Assembly (NCBI RefSeq): GCF_011927955.1
Contig: NZ_JAATJN010000001.1
Coordinates: forward strand, 992,001-1,056,000
Length of the DNA stretch: 64,000 bases
Direction of reading: 5' to 3'
Source: Brevibacterium marinum
GTDB lineage: Bacteria; Actinomycetota; Actinomycetes; Actinomycetales; Brevibacteriaceae
Part shown: piece by piece, positions 1 to 8,453 of the stretch
Position numbering within the stretch: position 1 is the stretch's first letter
How the letters are laid out: each line of letters opens with the position of its first letter
Position numbers and translations under genes: made by a program
The notes under the pieces: generated by a model
Told to the model about the DNA's origin: nothing
The model's database searches: none
What the model saw: only the letters and a program-made list of their open reading frames with translations

Positions 1-1284
1 CGCCAGCACGGTCAGCACGCCGAAGACGCCGAAGACGCCGGCGCCACCGATGAGGTCGAGCAGGTTGGGGAAGAACTGCGCCACGATCGCATTGGCCACG
101 AGGTCGGAGGTCAGCATCAGTGAGGCGCCCAGCGCCCGATACTTCGAGGGGAAGGTCTCACCCGCGTAGACCCACACGAGAGAGCCGAATCCGAAGGTGT
201 AGCCCATGGTGAAGGCGATGATGCCGATGACTCCGACGATCGTGCCCCACTGGGTGCTGCCGGCCTCCCCGCCGAGGGTGAAGACGAGCACGAGCACGAG
301 TGTCGAGACGATCATGATGCCGATTCCCGTCAGCAGCACCGGACGGCGGCCGAGGCGGTCGACGATGAACATCGACACGATGACGGCGACGAGGGCGAAG
401 GTCTGCACGATGGCGGGTATGCCCAGGAGCGAACCGTAGCCTTCGAATCCCATCGACTCGAAGATCGACGGGGCGTAGTAGATGGTGGCGTTGATGCCGG
501 TGATCTGGATGAAGAAGCCCAGGCCGATGACGAACATCGTGGCCTTGAGCAGATGCCCCCGGAACATGTCGACGAGGCGGCCGCTGTCCTGCTGGAGCTC
601 GCTCCTGATCAGTGTGATCTCATGGTCGATGTCGCGATCGGGTTCGAGGGCGACGAGAGCGGTCGCGGCCTCGTCCTCCCGGCCCTTGAGCATGAGCCAG
701 TGCGGAGTCTCGCGGGTCCGCAGCAGCAGGATGAGGACGATGAGCGCGGGCAAGGCCGCCAGTCCCAGCATCAGTCTCCAGGACTCGATGAGGGCCAGGC
801 CCCAGCACACGAGGTAGCCGGCGACGATGCCGATCACCGTGGTGACCTGGTAGGCCACGAGCAGTCCGCCGCGCACGTTCGTCGGTGACGATTCGGCGAT
901 GAAGACCGGCACGACGGCCAGGGCGATGCCGATCGAGACTCCCAGGAGCAGACGCGCCAGCAGCAGGGTCAGATAGCCGGGGGCCAGTCCGGAGATCACG
1001 GAGAAGAGGATGTAGCCGGCCGCGATGACGAACATCGTCTTCTTGCGGCCAATGCGATTCGACAGGGAACCGCCGAAGAGGGCACCGATGATCTGACCGA
1101 TGACGACGGCGGTCGCGAGCCCGCCGAGCTCGGCATTGCCCAGTCCGAGGTCGGTCTCGAGGAAGAGCAGTGCGCCGGCGATGTTGGAGATGTCGTAGCC
1201 GTAGGTGATGCCGAGGGCGATCGCGGCGAAGGCGACGATGATGACAAGCCTGGGTGCTCGTCTGAGGTCGGTGAGAAAAGCCAT
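1..1284 (-). CDS. MFS sugar porter, 3' end beyond the window
   Basis: Reads from an ATG at 1284 leftwards with no stop, 428 codons, so the C-terminus is missing. It is an inner-membrane 12-helix sugar transporter of the sugar porter family. Visible family marks are GYDISNIAGAL in helix 1, NRIGRKK between helices 2 and 3, ETPHWL (the usual ESPRWL position) before the central loop, and DRLGRRP between helices 8 and 9. A GGAGCAGC element lies just before the start. It is divergent from the amino-sugar operon starting at 1449, so it probably imports the sugar that operon degrades; this substrate is inferred from context only. Confidence 0.88.
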   Translation of the reverse strand, partial: MAFLTDLRRAPRLVIIVAFAAIALGITYGYDISNIAGALLFLETDLGLGNAELGGLATAVVIGQIIGALFGGSLSNRIGRKKTMFVIAAGYILFSVISGLAPGYLTLLLARLLLGVSIGIALAVVPVFIAESSPTNVRGGLLVAYQVTTVIGIVAGYLVCWGLALIESWRLMLGLAALPALIVLILLLRTRETPHWLMLKGREDEAATALVALEPDRDIDHEITLIRSELQQDSGRLVDMFRGHLLKATMFVIGLGFFIQITGINATIYYAPSIFESMGFEGYGSLLGIPAIVQTFALVAVIVSMFIVDRLGRRPVLLTGIGIMIVSTLVLVLVFTLGGEAGSTQWGTIVGVIGIIAFTMGYTFGFGSLVWVYAGETFPSKYRALGASLMLTSDLVANAIVAQFFPNLLDLIGGAGVFGVFGVLTVLA

Positions 1285-1321
1285 GCAGCTGCTCCTTCGT
1301 CAGAGTGGCTCGAGATTGTGA

Positions 1322-1356
1322 CGCACCGGGTTGCGGTGCGAATATGTGGTGCACAT
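1322..1356. promoter_or_regulatory. Two inverted repeats in the divergent intergenic region
   Basis: The 164-base gap between the porter and the SIS gene is AT-rich near the SIS start. It holds CGCACC/GGTGCG (1322-1327 and 1335-1340, 7-base spacer) and ATGTG/CACAT (1344-1348 and 1352-1356, 3-base spacer). These are candidate operators for the DeoR-type regulator at 5227. I could not fit a convincing -35/-10 pair. Confidence 0.35.
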
Positions 1357-1448
1357 TACACGCAAACGCACTTGAATACTATCTGTCAAGCGAAAAATAT
1401 GCCATGATGATGATTGAATAATCCGCAATGCAATCAGGAGTGTGATCG

Positions 1449-2378
1449 ATGTCGGTCCTTGGTGAGTTCATGGCACAGGAGCTGCGAAGCCAGCCGGAGA
1501 CGTGGGAGAGGACCCTGAACGTCGACTTCCCCGCCTCGGCGCTGCCACAGGACGGAGAGCGGATCGCGGTCATCGGCTGCGGATCCTCCTGGTTCGGCGG
1601 TCAGGTGTTCGCCTCACTGAGGGAGACGCTGGGCAGAGGCGAAACCGATGCCTTCACCGCCAGCGAGTTCCCCGCCCATCGCGACTACGACCGCATCATC
1701 GCCATCTCCCGGTCCGGCACCACCACCGAGGTCGTCGACGCACTCGAACGCCTCGGTGCAAGCACCCCGGTCACCGCCCTCGTCGGCGCCGTCGACTCGC
1801 CGATCGCCACGCGCGCCACTGACGCCGTCGCACTCGACTTCGCCGATGAGCGCTCCGTCGTCCAAACCAGGTTCGCCACCTCGGTGATCGCCGCCATGCG
1901 CTCCTGGCTGGGTCAGACAGATCAGATGGAGACCGCGATCCGGGACGCGGAGTCCGTCTTGGCCGGCGTCTCACCGGACTTCTCCGCAGCCGAGGCGAAC
2001 GTCATCGACGAGGAGCTCATCGCCGCCGAGCAGTTCAGCTTCCTGGGCCTCGGGTGGACATGGGGCCTGGCGAACGAGGCCGCGCTGAAGCTGCGTGAAT
2101 CCGCGCAGGCCTGGACAGAGTCGTACTCGTCGATGGAATACCGCCACGGCCCCATCGCCATCGCCGCCCCCGGCCGGGTGACCTGGCAGATCGGTGACGT
2201 CCCGGCGGGATTGCGGGAACAGGTCGAGGCCACCGGCGCACGATTCCTCGCATCCGACCGCGATCCGCTGGCCGAGCTCGTGCGTGTCCACGCACTCGCA
2301 CTCGTCAGGGCCCGTCGGCTGGGCGTCGACCCCGACCGTCCGCGCTCCCTGAGCCGCTCCGTGGTCCTGGACGGATGA
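1449..2378 (+). CDS. agaS: SIS-domain sugar-phosphate isomerase/deaminase, AgaS-like
   Basis: 309 aa. Two SIS folds related to the isomerase half of GlmS. Phosphosugar-binding loop SRSGTTTE sits near residue 90, and the second half has EAALKLRESAQ and YRHGP, the conserved AgaS/GlmS segment near the active site. AgaS proteins convert galactosamine-6-phosphate to tagatose-6-phosphate with loss of ammonia. AGGAG at 1436-1440 is correctly spaced for ATG 1449. It starts the operon and overlaps the next gene by ATGA. At 309 aa it is shorter than the roughly 380 aa of E. coli AgaS, so a different amino-sugar phosphate remains possible. Confidence 0.75.
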   Translation: MSVLGEFMAQELRSQPETWERTLNVDFPASALPQDGERIAVIGCGSSWFGGQVFASLRETLGRGETDAFTASEFPAHRDYDRIIAISRSGTTTEVVDALERLGASTPVTALVGAVDSPIATRATDAVALDFADERSVVQTRFATSVIAAMRSWLGQTDQMETAIRDAESVLAGVSPDFSAAEANVIDEELIAAEQFSFLGLGWTWGLANEAALKLRESAQAWTESYSSMEYRHGPIAIAAPGRVTWQIGDVPAGLREQVEATGARFLASDRDPLAELVRVHALALVRARRLGVDPDRPRSLSRSVVLDG

Positions 2379-3322
2379 CCTCGCGCGCAGAGATCCTCGC
2401 CGTCGCCGAAGGGCTGAGCCTCGGGGCCGGGCCCGCGGCGCTCGCCGTCGACGTCGGCGGCACCGGCATGAAGGCCGCACTGTTCGACGCGGGAGGGCGC
2501 ATCGTCGACGCCCGGACGGCTCCGACCCCGGAGTGCACACACAGCGCTGCGACGGAGGTCATGGACGTCATCGCCGGCTTCCACTCCGCCTTCGCCGACG
2601 AACATCGGGACCATCCCGTCACCGAGGCGGCCGTGGTCATCCCCGGGATCGTCGACGAGGCCAGCGGCATCGGAATCCTGTCAGCCAACCTCGGGTGGCG
2701 CAACGTCGCCTTCCGAGAGCTGCTGAACGAGAGGCTGAACCTGGACGTGACCCTCTCCCATGACGTGCGGGCGGCCGGGAGGGCCGAATTCGACCTGGTC
2801 GAGGACACTCCCGCCGATGCGGTGATGATCACCATCGGCACCGGCATCGCTGCGGCCATCCGCGTCGGCGGTCGGCTGATCTCATCCGGCGGCTACGCGG
2901 GAGAGGTGGGCTTCACCGAGGTCGCCGTCGACACCGCCGAGGGCCTGTTCCGCGGACCGATCGAGCACATCGCCTCGGCGTCGTCGATCGCCAAACGATA
3001 TTCGCAGCGCAGCGGGACCGAGGTCGCCGGTTCACTCGACGTCCTCGACGCAGTGCATGCCGGCGACCCGATCGCCCATCAGGTGTTCGCCGAGGCGGTC
3101 GAGGCACTGGCGGCGATGTGTGCACAGATCGCCGCGGTCGTGGCACCGGCGACGATCGTGCTCGGCGGCGGTCTGAGCGGGGCCGACGAGCTGCTCGACG
3201 GAGTCGCGGCGGGACTGGAGTCCCGTTTGGACGTCCACCGGATGCCGAGCGTCCGCCGCGCAGGACTGGGTCCCGTGGCCGGGCTCATCGGTGCCGGTCT
3301 GCTGACCAGGGATGTGGCATGA
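2375..3322 (+). CDS. ROK-family sugar kinase lacking the zinc motif
   Basis: 315 aa. The N-terminal phosphate loop DVGGTGMKAALFD and the later GTGIAAAI identify the ROK (repressor, ORF, kinase) family, which phosphorylates hexoses or N-acetylhexosamines with ATP in the cytoplasm. There is no N-terminal helix-turn-helix, so it is a kinase and not a repressor. Most ROK proteins have GExGH followed by a CxCGxxGCxE zinc loop; here the sequence is GEVGF and then a stretch without cysteine. Start ATG 2375 overlaps the upstream stop (ATGA), which implies translational coupling. In this cluster the likely job is making N-acetylgalactosamine-6-phosphate. Confidence 0.82.
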   Translation: MTSRAEILAVAEGLSLGAGPAALAVDVGGTGMKAALFDAGGRIVDARTAPTPECTHSAATEVMDVIAGFHSAFADEHRDHPVTEAAVVIPGIVDEASGIGILSANLGWRNVAFRELLNERLNLDVTLSHDVRAAGRAEFDLVEDTPADAVMITIGTGIAAAIRVGGRLISSGGYAGEVGFTEVAVDTAEGLFRGPIEHIASASSIAKRYSQRSGTEVAGSLDVLDAVHAGDPIAHQVFAEAVEALAAMCAQIAAVVAPATIVLGGGLSGADELLDGVAAGLESRLDVHRMPSVRRAGLGPVAGLIGAGLLTRDVA

Positions 3323-4365
3323 CCGGCGGCGACACGTCGCGCGTCGGTGCTGTCGTTGACACGGCGCGCGTCGACACCGTCCGCGACACGGCCGACGATC
3401 CGCATGAGCGGCCTGCACCCGACGTGATCACCGTGACGCTCAGCCCCGCCCGGGACATCACCATCTCCACGCAGCACCTGGACCCGGGCCGCTCGCACCG
3501 GATCGACCCCGCAGCGGGCAGGCTCGGGGGCAAGGGGATCAACGTGGCCAGGGTGCTCGCAAGCATCGGCACCGCCGCCTACGTACAGGGTCCCGTCTCC
3601 CGCGAACACTGGCCCGAATCCGACGGCAGACGGTGCGCGGACAGCTCGACCGACATCGAACCGGTGTGGGACCTGACCCCGAGCTCGACGCGACTGCGCT
3701 GCAGCTATGCCGTCGTCGAGGAATCGGGACGCGCCACCGTGCTCAACGAACGAGCCCCGGCACAGACGCCCACGGTCTGGACGGCACTGACCGAGACCAT
3801 CATGCGGCGCCTGCGCGAGACGTCTGTGTCCGTTCTCGTGATCTCGGGCTCCACCCCCGCAGACTGCCCGGACGACTTCCACGCGGGGCTCGTGGGGGCC
3901 GCACACGCGGCCGGAGTCAGCGTCATCGTCGACACCTCCGGCCCCGCACTGCTCACCGCCGCACGAGCGGGCGCCGACTGGGTCAAACCCAACGACGAGG
4001 AGCTGAAGGAGCTGTTCGCACACGAGGATGCGACCACCTCGGCGAGGGAACTCGTCGGACTGGGCGCCCACCGCGTCCTCGTCTCCCGCGGTGAGGCCGG
4101 CATGGTCCTCGTCGACGGGAACGGCACTCGATGGAGTGCGCGACTGCGGCGGGTCCTGCGGGGCAATCCCACCGGGGCGGGCGACGCAGCGGTGGCGGCC
4201 CTGGCTCATCACCTGGTCGAATCACCCGACTCGGGGTGGATGAGCGAGGGTTCCGTCCGCGACATGGTCGCGCTCTCGGCCTCCGCGGTCCTCATGCCCC
4301 AAGCCGGCCGGATCCACCCCGACTGGAAGAACCTGAGAACAGACGTCAGCTTGGAGCGAGCATGA
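3319..4365 (+). CDS. PfkB-family kinase, tagatose-6-phosphate or fructose-1-phosphate kinase type
   Basis: 348 aa. PfkB ribokinase-fold sugar kinase. Signature GGKGINVARVLA lies near residue 70, and the C-terminal NPTGAGDAAVAALA contains the GAGD anion hole with the catalytic Asp. The DWVKPNDEEL segment is typical of the LacC/FruK branch. The start was placed at ATG 3319, which overlaps the ROK stop by four bases; the open frame continues further upstream inside the ROK gene but that is antagonised by the coupling pattern. About 35 residues precede the usual beginning of the fold. In context it would phosphorylate tagatose-6-phosphate to the 1,6-bisphosphate. Confidence 0.85.
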   Translation: MTGGDTSRVGAVVDTARVDTVRDTADDPHERPAPDVITVTLSPARDITISTQHLDPGRSHRIDPAAGRLGGKGINVARVLASIGTAAYVQGPVSREHWPESDGRRCADSSTDIEPVWDLTPSSTRLRCSYAVVEESGRATVLNERAPAQTPTVWTALTETIMRRLRETSVSVLVISGSTPADCPDDFHAGLVGAAHAAGVSVIVDTSGPALLTAARAGADWVKPNDEELKELFAHEDATTSARELVGLGAHRVLVSRGEAGMVLVDGNGTRWSARLRRVLRGNPTGAGDAAVAALAHHLVESPDSGWMSEGSVRDMVALSASAVLMPQAGRIHPDWKNLRTDVSLERA

Positions 4366-5222
4366 CCAGAGCCACCACGATCGACCTTCTGAGAACAGCC
4401 GACGCGGCTCTCGGAGCCTTCAACGTCATCCACCTCGAGTCGGCCGAGGCGATCGCCACCGGGGCGGAACGGGCGGGAGAGCCGGTGATCATGCAGATCT
4501 CCGAGAACTGCGTGCGCTATCACGGCAGCCTGGCTCCGATCGCTCACGCCACGATGGCCATCGCGGAATCCGCGCGCGTGCCGATCGCCGTCCACCTCGA
4601 CCACGCGAGAGACACCGAGCTCGTCCACGAGGCCATCGGTCTCGGCTTCGACTCCGTGATGTACGACGGCGCGCACCTGAGCGTCGACGAGAACCGCGCC
4701 ACCACCGCCGAGGTCGTCCGCCGTGCCCATGCCCGCGGAGTCGGCGTCGAGGCGGAGCTGGGCGAGATCGGCGGCAAGGACGGGGCGCACGCCCCCGGGG
4801 TGCGCACCGACCCGCGGGAAGCCGCGGACTTCGTCGCCGCCACGGGGGTCGACGCTCTGGCCGTGGCGGTCGGCAGCTCGCACGCGATGGTCGAGCGGAC
4901 CAGCAGGCTCGACCTCGACCTCATCGCCGAGCTCGCCGCGACGCTGCCGGTGCCGCTGGTGCTGCACGGGTCCTCCGGTCTCGCCGACGACGAGATCCGC
5001 CGAGCGGTGGCGGCGGGCATGGCCAAGATCAACATCTCCACCCACCTCAACAAGGTCTTCACCGCCTCCGTGCGCGCAGTCCTGAGGGACCATCCCGAAC
5101 TGGTCGACTCACGGAAGTACATCGCAAGCGCCCGGGAGGAATTCGCGAGCGAGTCGGCACGCCTGATCCGGACTCTGGCCGCCGCCGATTCTTGCCATTG
5201 CCCCGGTGAGGACCGAGACTGA
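4362..5222 (+). CDS. Class II (zinc) ketose-bisphosphate aldolase, GatY/AgaY type
   Basis: 286 aa. Class II aldolase splitting tagatose- or fructose-1,6-bisphosphate into dihydroxyacetone phosphate and glyceraldehyde-3-phosphate. Motifs in order: HLDHA (zinc His and catalytic Asp), SVMYDGAHLS, VEAELGEIGG, AVGSSHA (zinc His), LHGSSG (zinc His) and KINISTH. Length matches the GatY/KbaY family (about 285 aa). ATG 4362 overlaps the PfkB stop by ATGA. The C-terminal tail has a CHC sequence not expected in the family. Directly following the PfkB kinase gene, it completes the tagatose branch. Confidence 0.9.
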   Translation: MTRATTIDLLRTADAALGAFNVIHLESAEAIATGAERAGEPVIMQISENCVRYHGSLAPIAHATMAIAESARVPIAVHLDHARDTELVHEAIGLGFDSVMYDGAHLSVDENRATTAEVVRRAHARGVGVEAELGEIGGKDGAHAPGVRTDPREAADFVAATGVDALAVAVGSSHAMVERTSRLDLDLIAELAATLPVPLVLHGSSGLADDEIRRAVAAGMAKINISTHLNKVFTASVRAVLRDHPELVDSRKYIASAREEFASESARLIRTLAAADSCHCPGEDRD

Positions 5223-5226
5223 CCCT

Positions 5227-6018
5227 ATGAGCACCCGTGAGGACCGTCTCGACTCGATCCTGTCGAAACTCGACCGGACGGGCACCGTCGGCGTCGAGGC
5301 GCTGAGCCAGGAGCTGGAGGTCTCCGTGGCCACGATCCGCCGCGACCTCGATCTGCTCGAGCGGCGACGCCTCGTCGAACGCACCCACGGCGGGGCCACA
5401 CGACGGGCCGTCGACTACGACCTGTCGCTGCGCTACAAGGAAGCGGCGGCGACCGAGGCGAAGGCGGCGATCGCCCGGGCGGCGGTCGACCGGATCATCC
5501 CCGGATCGGTCGTCGGGCTCTCCGGGGGAACGACCACCTTCATGGTCGCCGACGCACTGAGCCAACGAGACGACCTGCTCCACGACCTCACCGTCGTCAC
5601 CAACGCCGTCGACATCGCCAACAAGCTCGCCGTCCACCCCGACATCAAGGTGATCGTGTGCGGTGGCGTCATCAACACCTCGAGCTTCGAACTCGTCGGA
5701 ACCTTCGTCGATTCGGTGCTGCGCAGCATCTGGCTGGACCTGGCATTCGTCGGCGTCCACGCATTCACCGCTGCGAACGGGGGACTGACGGCCAATGAGG
5801 ACGAAGCCTACGTCAACCGCCTCATGGCCGAACGCGCCGAGCAGGCCGTCGTCGTCGCCGACTCCTCGAAGTACGGCAGACGCTCCTTCGCCGGCGTCGG
5901 CGGCACCGAGGTGTTCCAGGCGATCATCACCGACTCCCACCTCGGGTCGGACGCCCACGCCGAGCTGAGGCAGGCCGGCTACGACGTCGAACTGGCGCAG
6001 ATGCAGGAGAGGGTCTGA
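5227..6018 (+). CDS. DeoR-family transcriptional regulator
   Basis: 263 aa. N-terminal DeoR winged helix (about residues 5-58) with ATIRRDLDLLE as recognition helix and the family's THGGATRR hinge. The C-terminal effector domain has GLSGGTTTFMVADAL, the phosphosugar-binding region. ATG 5227 was preferred because GGTGAGGA lies upstream at 5205-5212; the GTG at 5206 lacks any ribosome-binding site. Family members such as AgaR and GlpR repress their own sugar operon and are released by a phosphosugar. It sits inside the operon it probably controls. Confidence 0.88.
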   Translation: MSTREDRLDSILSKLDRTGTVGVEALSQELEVSVATIRRDLDLLERRRLVERTHGGATRRAVDYDLSLRYKEAAATEAKAAIARAAVDRIIPGSVVGLSGGTTTFMVADALSQRDDLLHDLTVVTNAVDIANKLAVHPDIKVIVCGGVINTSSFELVGTFVDSVLRSIWLDLAFVGVHAFTAANGGLTANEDEAYVNRLMAERAEQAVVVADSSKYGRRSFAGVGGTEVFQAIITDSHLGSDAHAELRQAGYDVELAQMQERV

Positions 6019-6023
6019 ATACG

Positions 6024-7229
6024 GTGAATGGGAACAGCGACACGATGTCCGCGGACACGGCCCGAGCGGATTCGATCATCCACAACGCCGTCATCCTCGA
6101 TGACGACCCGCGCCGCTTCACCGCGGAGCTCGCCGACGACTGGCTCGCCGAAGCGGGGGGAGTCGTCATCGCACGCGGCCGCGGTGCGGGCTGGCAGGGC
6201 CTGACCACCTCGGCGAAGGCGCGGATCATCGACGCAGGGGGAGCGTACCTGGCCCCGGCCTACGTCGACATCCACTGTCACGGGGCCGGCGGATCCAGCG
6301 CCGAGGACGGGGAGGCCGGACTCGCCGAGGCGCTCGCGGTCCACCGCAGTCACGGAACCCGAGCGCTCGCCCTGTCTTACGTCTCGGACACCATCGACGG
6401 CCTGTGCACCTCCCTGACCACGGGAGCCCGGCTGACCCGTGACCACTCGGCCGTGCTCGGGCTGCACGCCGAGGGCCCCTTCCTGTCCCCGGACTTCAAG
6501 GGCGCACACGCACCCGAGGTGCTCACCGCCCCCACGCCCGAAGCGGTCGACTCGATCCTCGCAGCCGCCGACGGACGCCTGGCCCAGATCACGATCGCCC
6601 CGGAACTGCCCGGCGCGCTCGACGCCATCGAACGATTCACCTCGGCGGGGGTGAGCGTGGCAGTCGGACACACGGCGGCCGGCTACGAGGAGGCTGTCCG
6701 GGCCTTCGACGCGGGGGCGAGCATCCTCACCCACACGTTCAACGCGATGCCCGGAATCCACCACCGGGCTCCCGGACCGATCCTCGCCGCCGTCGACGCC
6801 GGACATGTCACGCTCGAACTCATCGACGACGGGGTGCACGTGGCGGCCCCGGCCGCACGGATGCTGGCGACACTGGTGCCGGACAGGATCGCACTGATCA
6901 CCGATGCCATGGCCGCCACGGGGATGGCCGACGGGCGCTACATGCTCGGGTCCCTGCCTGTGCAGGTGGAGGAGACCGTGGCACGACTGCTGAACGAGGA
7001 CGGCTCGACCGGGTCCATCGCCGGTTCGACCCTGACCATGGACGATGCTGTGATGAGGGCCGTGACCGAGGTGGGCATGAGCCCCCTCGAAGCGGTCCGG
7101 GCAGCGAGCCTCGTGCCGCTGCGGGCACTGGGTCTCGTCGCAGCCGAGGAACACAGGCTGCTGCGGGCCGGAGCGCCCGCCGACTACCTGCTGCTGGGTG
7201 AGGACATGAGCATCCGCGACCGTGACTGA
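6024..7229 (+). CDS. nagA: N-acetylhexosamine-6-phosphate deacetylase (NagA/AgaA)
   Basis: 401 aa, amidohydrolase fold. DIHCHGAGG carries the HxH metal motif, HAEGPFLS the metal Glu, VGHTAAGY and LTHTFNAM the further metal and substrate histidines, and ITDAMAATGM the catalytic Asp. The enzyme removes acetate from GlcNAc-6-P or GalNAc-6-P. Start is GTG 6024, with AGGAGAGGG at 6005-6013 about ten bases upstream. It is the last gene of the sugar operon, five bases after the regulator. The reaction specificity (GlcNAc versus GalNAc) cannot be read from sequence; context favours GalNAc. Confidence 0.9.
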   Translation: MNGNSDTMSADTARADSIIHNAVILDDDPRRFTAELADDWLAEAGGVVIARGRGAGWQGLTTSAKARIIDAGGAYLAPAYVDIHCHGAGGSSAEDGEAGLAEALAVHRSHGTRALALSYVSDTIDGLCTSLTTGARLTRDHSAVLGLHAEGPFLSPDFKGAHAPEVLTAPTPEAVDSILAAADGRLAQITIAPELPGALDAIERFTSAGVSVAVGHTAAGYEEAVRAFDAGASILTHTFNAMPGIHHRAPGPILAAVDAGHVTLELIDDGVHVAAPAARMLATLVPDRIALITDAMAATGMADGRYMLGSLPVQVEETVARLLNEDGSTGSIAGSTLTMDDAVMRAVTEVGMSPLEAVRAASLVPLRALGLVAAEEHRLLRAGAPADYLLLGEDMSIRDRD

Positions 7230-7263
7230 GCACGGTCCGGAAGAACATGGCACGATAGGGGGC

Positions 7264-7734
7264 ATGGATGCACTGCTCCTCATCGACACCGACGACGCCA
7301 GCTTCACCTCCGACGACACCGCCGAGACCTTGGGCGACATCGTCGGCCGCACTCGCGCGGTCGGCGGCGTGCTCATCTTCGCCTCGACCAAGGACGAACT
7401 CGCCGAGGTCGACGATGAGGACCTGTCCGTCTTCGGTCCCGACGAGGAGGACCTCGTGCTGCGTTCGGAGAGCCCCGACGTCTTCGACGGCATCGGCGAT
7501 CTGGCCCCGGGACTGCACGACATGGCGGTCGACCGGATCGTCATCGCCGGCGGCGACGCGGAACCGGGCTCCGTCTGGGCCTCGGCGATGGCAGGCCTCG
7601 TCTGCAACTTCGACATCATCATCCTCTCCGACGCGGTCATCGACCCCGACGGCCGACCGGTGACCTGGATGGGCGCGGCCGAAGAGGCCGGCGCCATGGT
7701 CAAGGCGACCGCCGACACCTGGCTGAGGATGTGA
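7264..7734 (+). CDS. Degenerate isochorismatase-like protein
   Basis: 156 aa, very acidic. MDALLLIDTDDASF followed by DRIVIAGGDAEPGSVW and DIIILSDAVID resembles the strand order of isochorismatase-like hydrolases (an ALLVIDMQ strand, then a GxxTxxCV helix, then a V(V)SDA strand). The nucleophilic Cys position is occupied by Ser/Val, so classical hydrolase activity is unlikely. Start chosen at ATG 7264 because CACGAT at 7251-7256 lies seven bases ahead, fitting a leaderless transcript; GTG 7222 in the same frame would overlap nagA. The family assignment is tentative. Confidence 0.5.
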   Translation: MDALLLIDTDDASFTSDDTAETLGDIVGRTRAVGGVLIFASTKDELAEVDDEDLSVFGPDEEDLVLRSESPDVFDGIGDLAPGLHDMAVDRIVIAGGDAEPGSVWASAMAGLVCNFDIIILSDAVIDPDGRPVTWMGAAEEAGAMVKATADTWLRM

Positions 7735-7753
7735 GCCCTCAGCCCCGGGCCGT

Positions 7754-8335
7754 TCAGAACAGCATCGGGGGAAGGGCGTCCTCGAACTCGAGCAGCCAGC
7801 GTTTCGTCTCGAGGCTCGTCCCCGGCAGACCACCGGAGTATCCGCCCAGTCCGTCACTGCGCACCACTCTGTGGCAGGGCACGATGATCGGGATCGGATT
7901 GAGCCCCATGATCCCGCCGACGGCGCGGGCGGGAATGCCGGTTCCGCTGCGCCCGGCGAGCTCACCATAGGTGATGGTAGTGCCGCGCTCGACCGTTTCG
8001 GCGAGTGTGGTCAGCACCGTCCTGGCGATATCGGAGACCCCCTGGAGTTCGATCGTCAGATCGAAAACAGTGAGACTGCCGTCGAAATACCTGTGGAGCT
8101 GGTCAGCGGCCTCTGCCAGCAGTCGTTCTGACGTCGCGGCCGGTGATGCGCCTGCAGTCTCACAGGAGGCGGCAATGGCGGTGGCGGTCTCGGAGCTTCT
8201 GCCGGCCCATTCGACGCGAAGGACAGCCCGGTCACTGGCCGACACGGTGATCGAGCCGACAGGGGTGCTCACAGTCGTCGATTCCCGAGGGGCCCCGGCT
8301 CGATCCTGCTGCGGCCCATCGGCGCCCTTCACCAT
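7754..8335 (-). CDS. ogt: Methylated-DNA-protein-cysteine S-methyltransferase
   Basis: 193 aa. Suicide repair enzyme that takes the alkyl group from O6-alkylguanine. The acceptor motif is IIVPCHRVV with the reactive Cys, preceded by the DNA-binding helix with ARAVGGIMGLNP and followed by LGGYSGG. The N-terminal domain has the usual DNA-methyltransferase ribonuclease-like part without Ada regulatory cysteines. ATG 8335 follows an AGGAGA element; the frame stays open to 8362 but lacks a site there. It is downstream of the betaine operon but separated by a strong hairpin, and ends just before the convergent gene at 7264. Confidence 0.92.
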   Translation of the reverse strand: MVKGADGPQQDRAGAPRESTTVSTPVGSITVSASDRAVLRVEWAGRSSETATAIAASCETAGASPAATSERLLAEAADQLHRYFDGSLTVFDLTIELQGVSDIARTVLTTLAETVERGTTITYGELAGRSGTGIPARAVGGIMGLNPIPIIVPCHRVVRSDGLGGYSGGLPGTSLETKRWLLEFEDALPPMLF

Positions 8336-8370
8336 GCATCTCCTTCGAATTCCGACCACCATAGCCGACG

Positions 8371-8412
8371 AGAGGCCCTCCGACTCGTCTGCACGAGCCC
8401 TGGAGGGCCTCT
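8371..8412 (-). terminator. Nested hairpin ending the betaine transport operon
   Basis: Perfect 11-bp arms AGAGGCCCTCC (8371-8381) and GGAGGGCCTCT (8402-8412) enclose a second stem CTCGT/ACGAG. It lies between the proX stop and ogt, both on the minus strand. No T-run follows, as is common in actinobacteria. Confidence 0.7.
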
Positions 8413-8453
8413 CTCAGTTTCCGGGAGTCATAGCCGAGTTCCCAGATTTCGGA

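Noticed and set aside
1384-1389. Minus-strand TTGACA as -35 box of the sugar porter
   Set aside because: No TANNNT-like -10 lies 15-19 bases downstream; the nearest candidate is 23 bases away.
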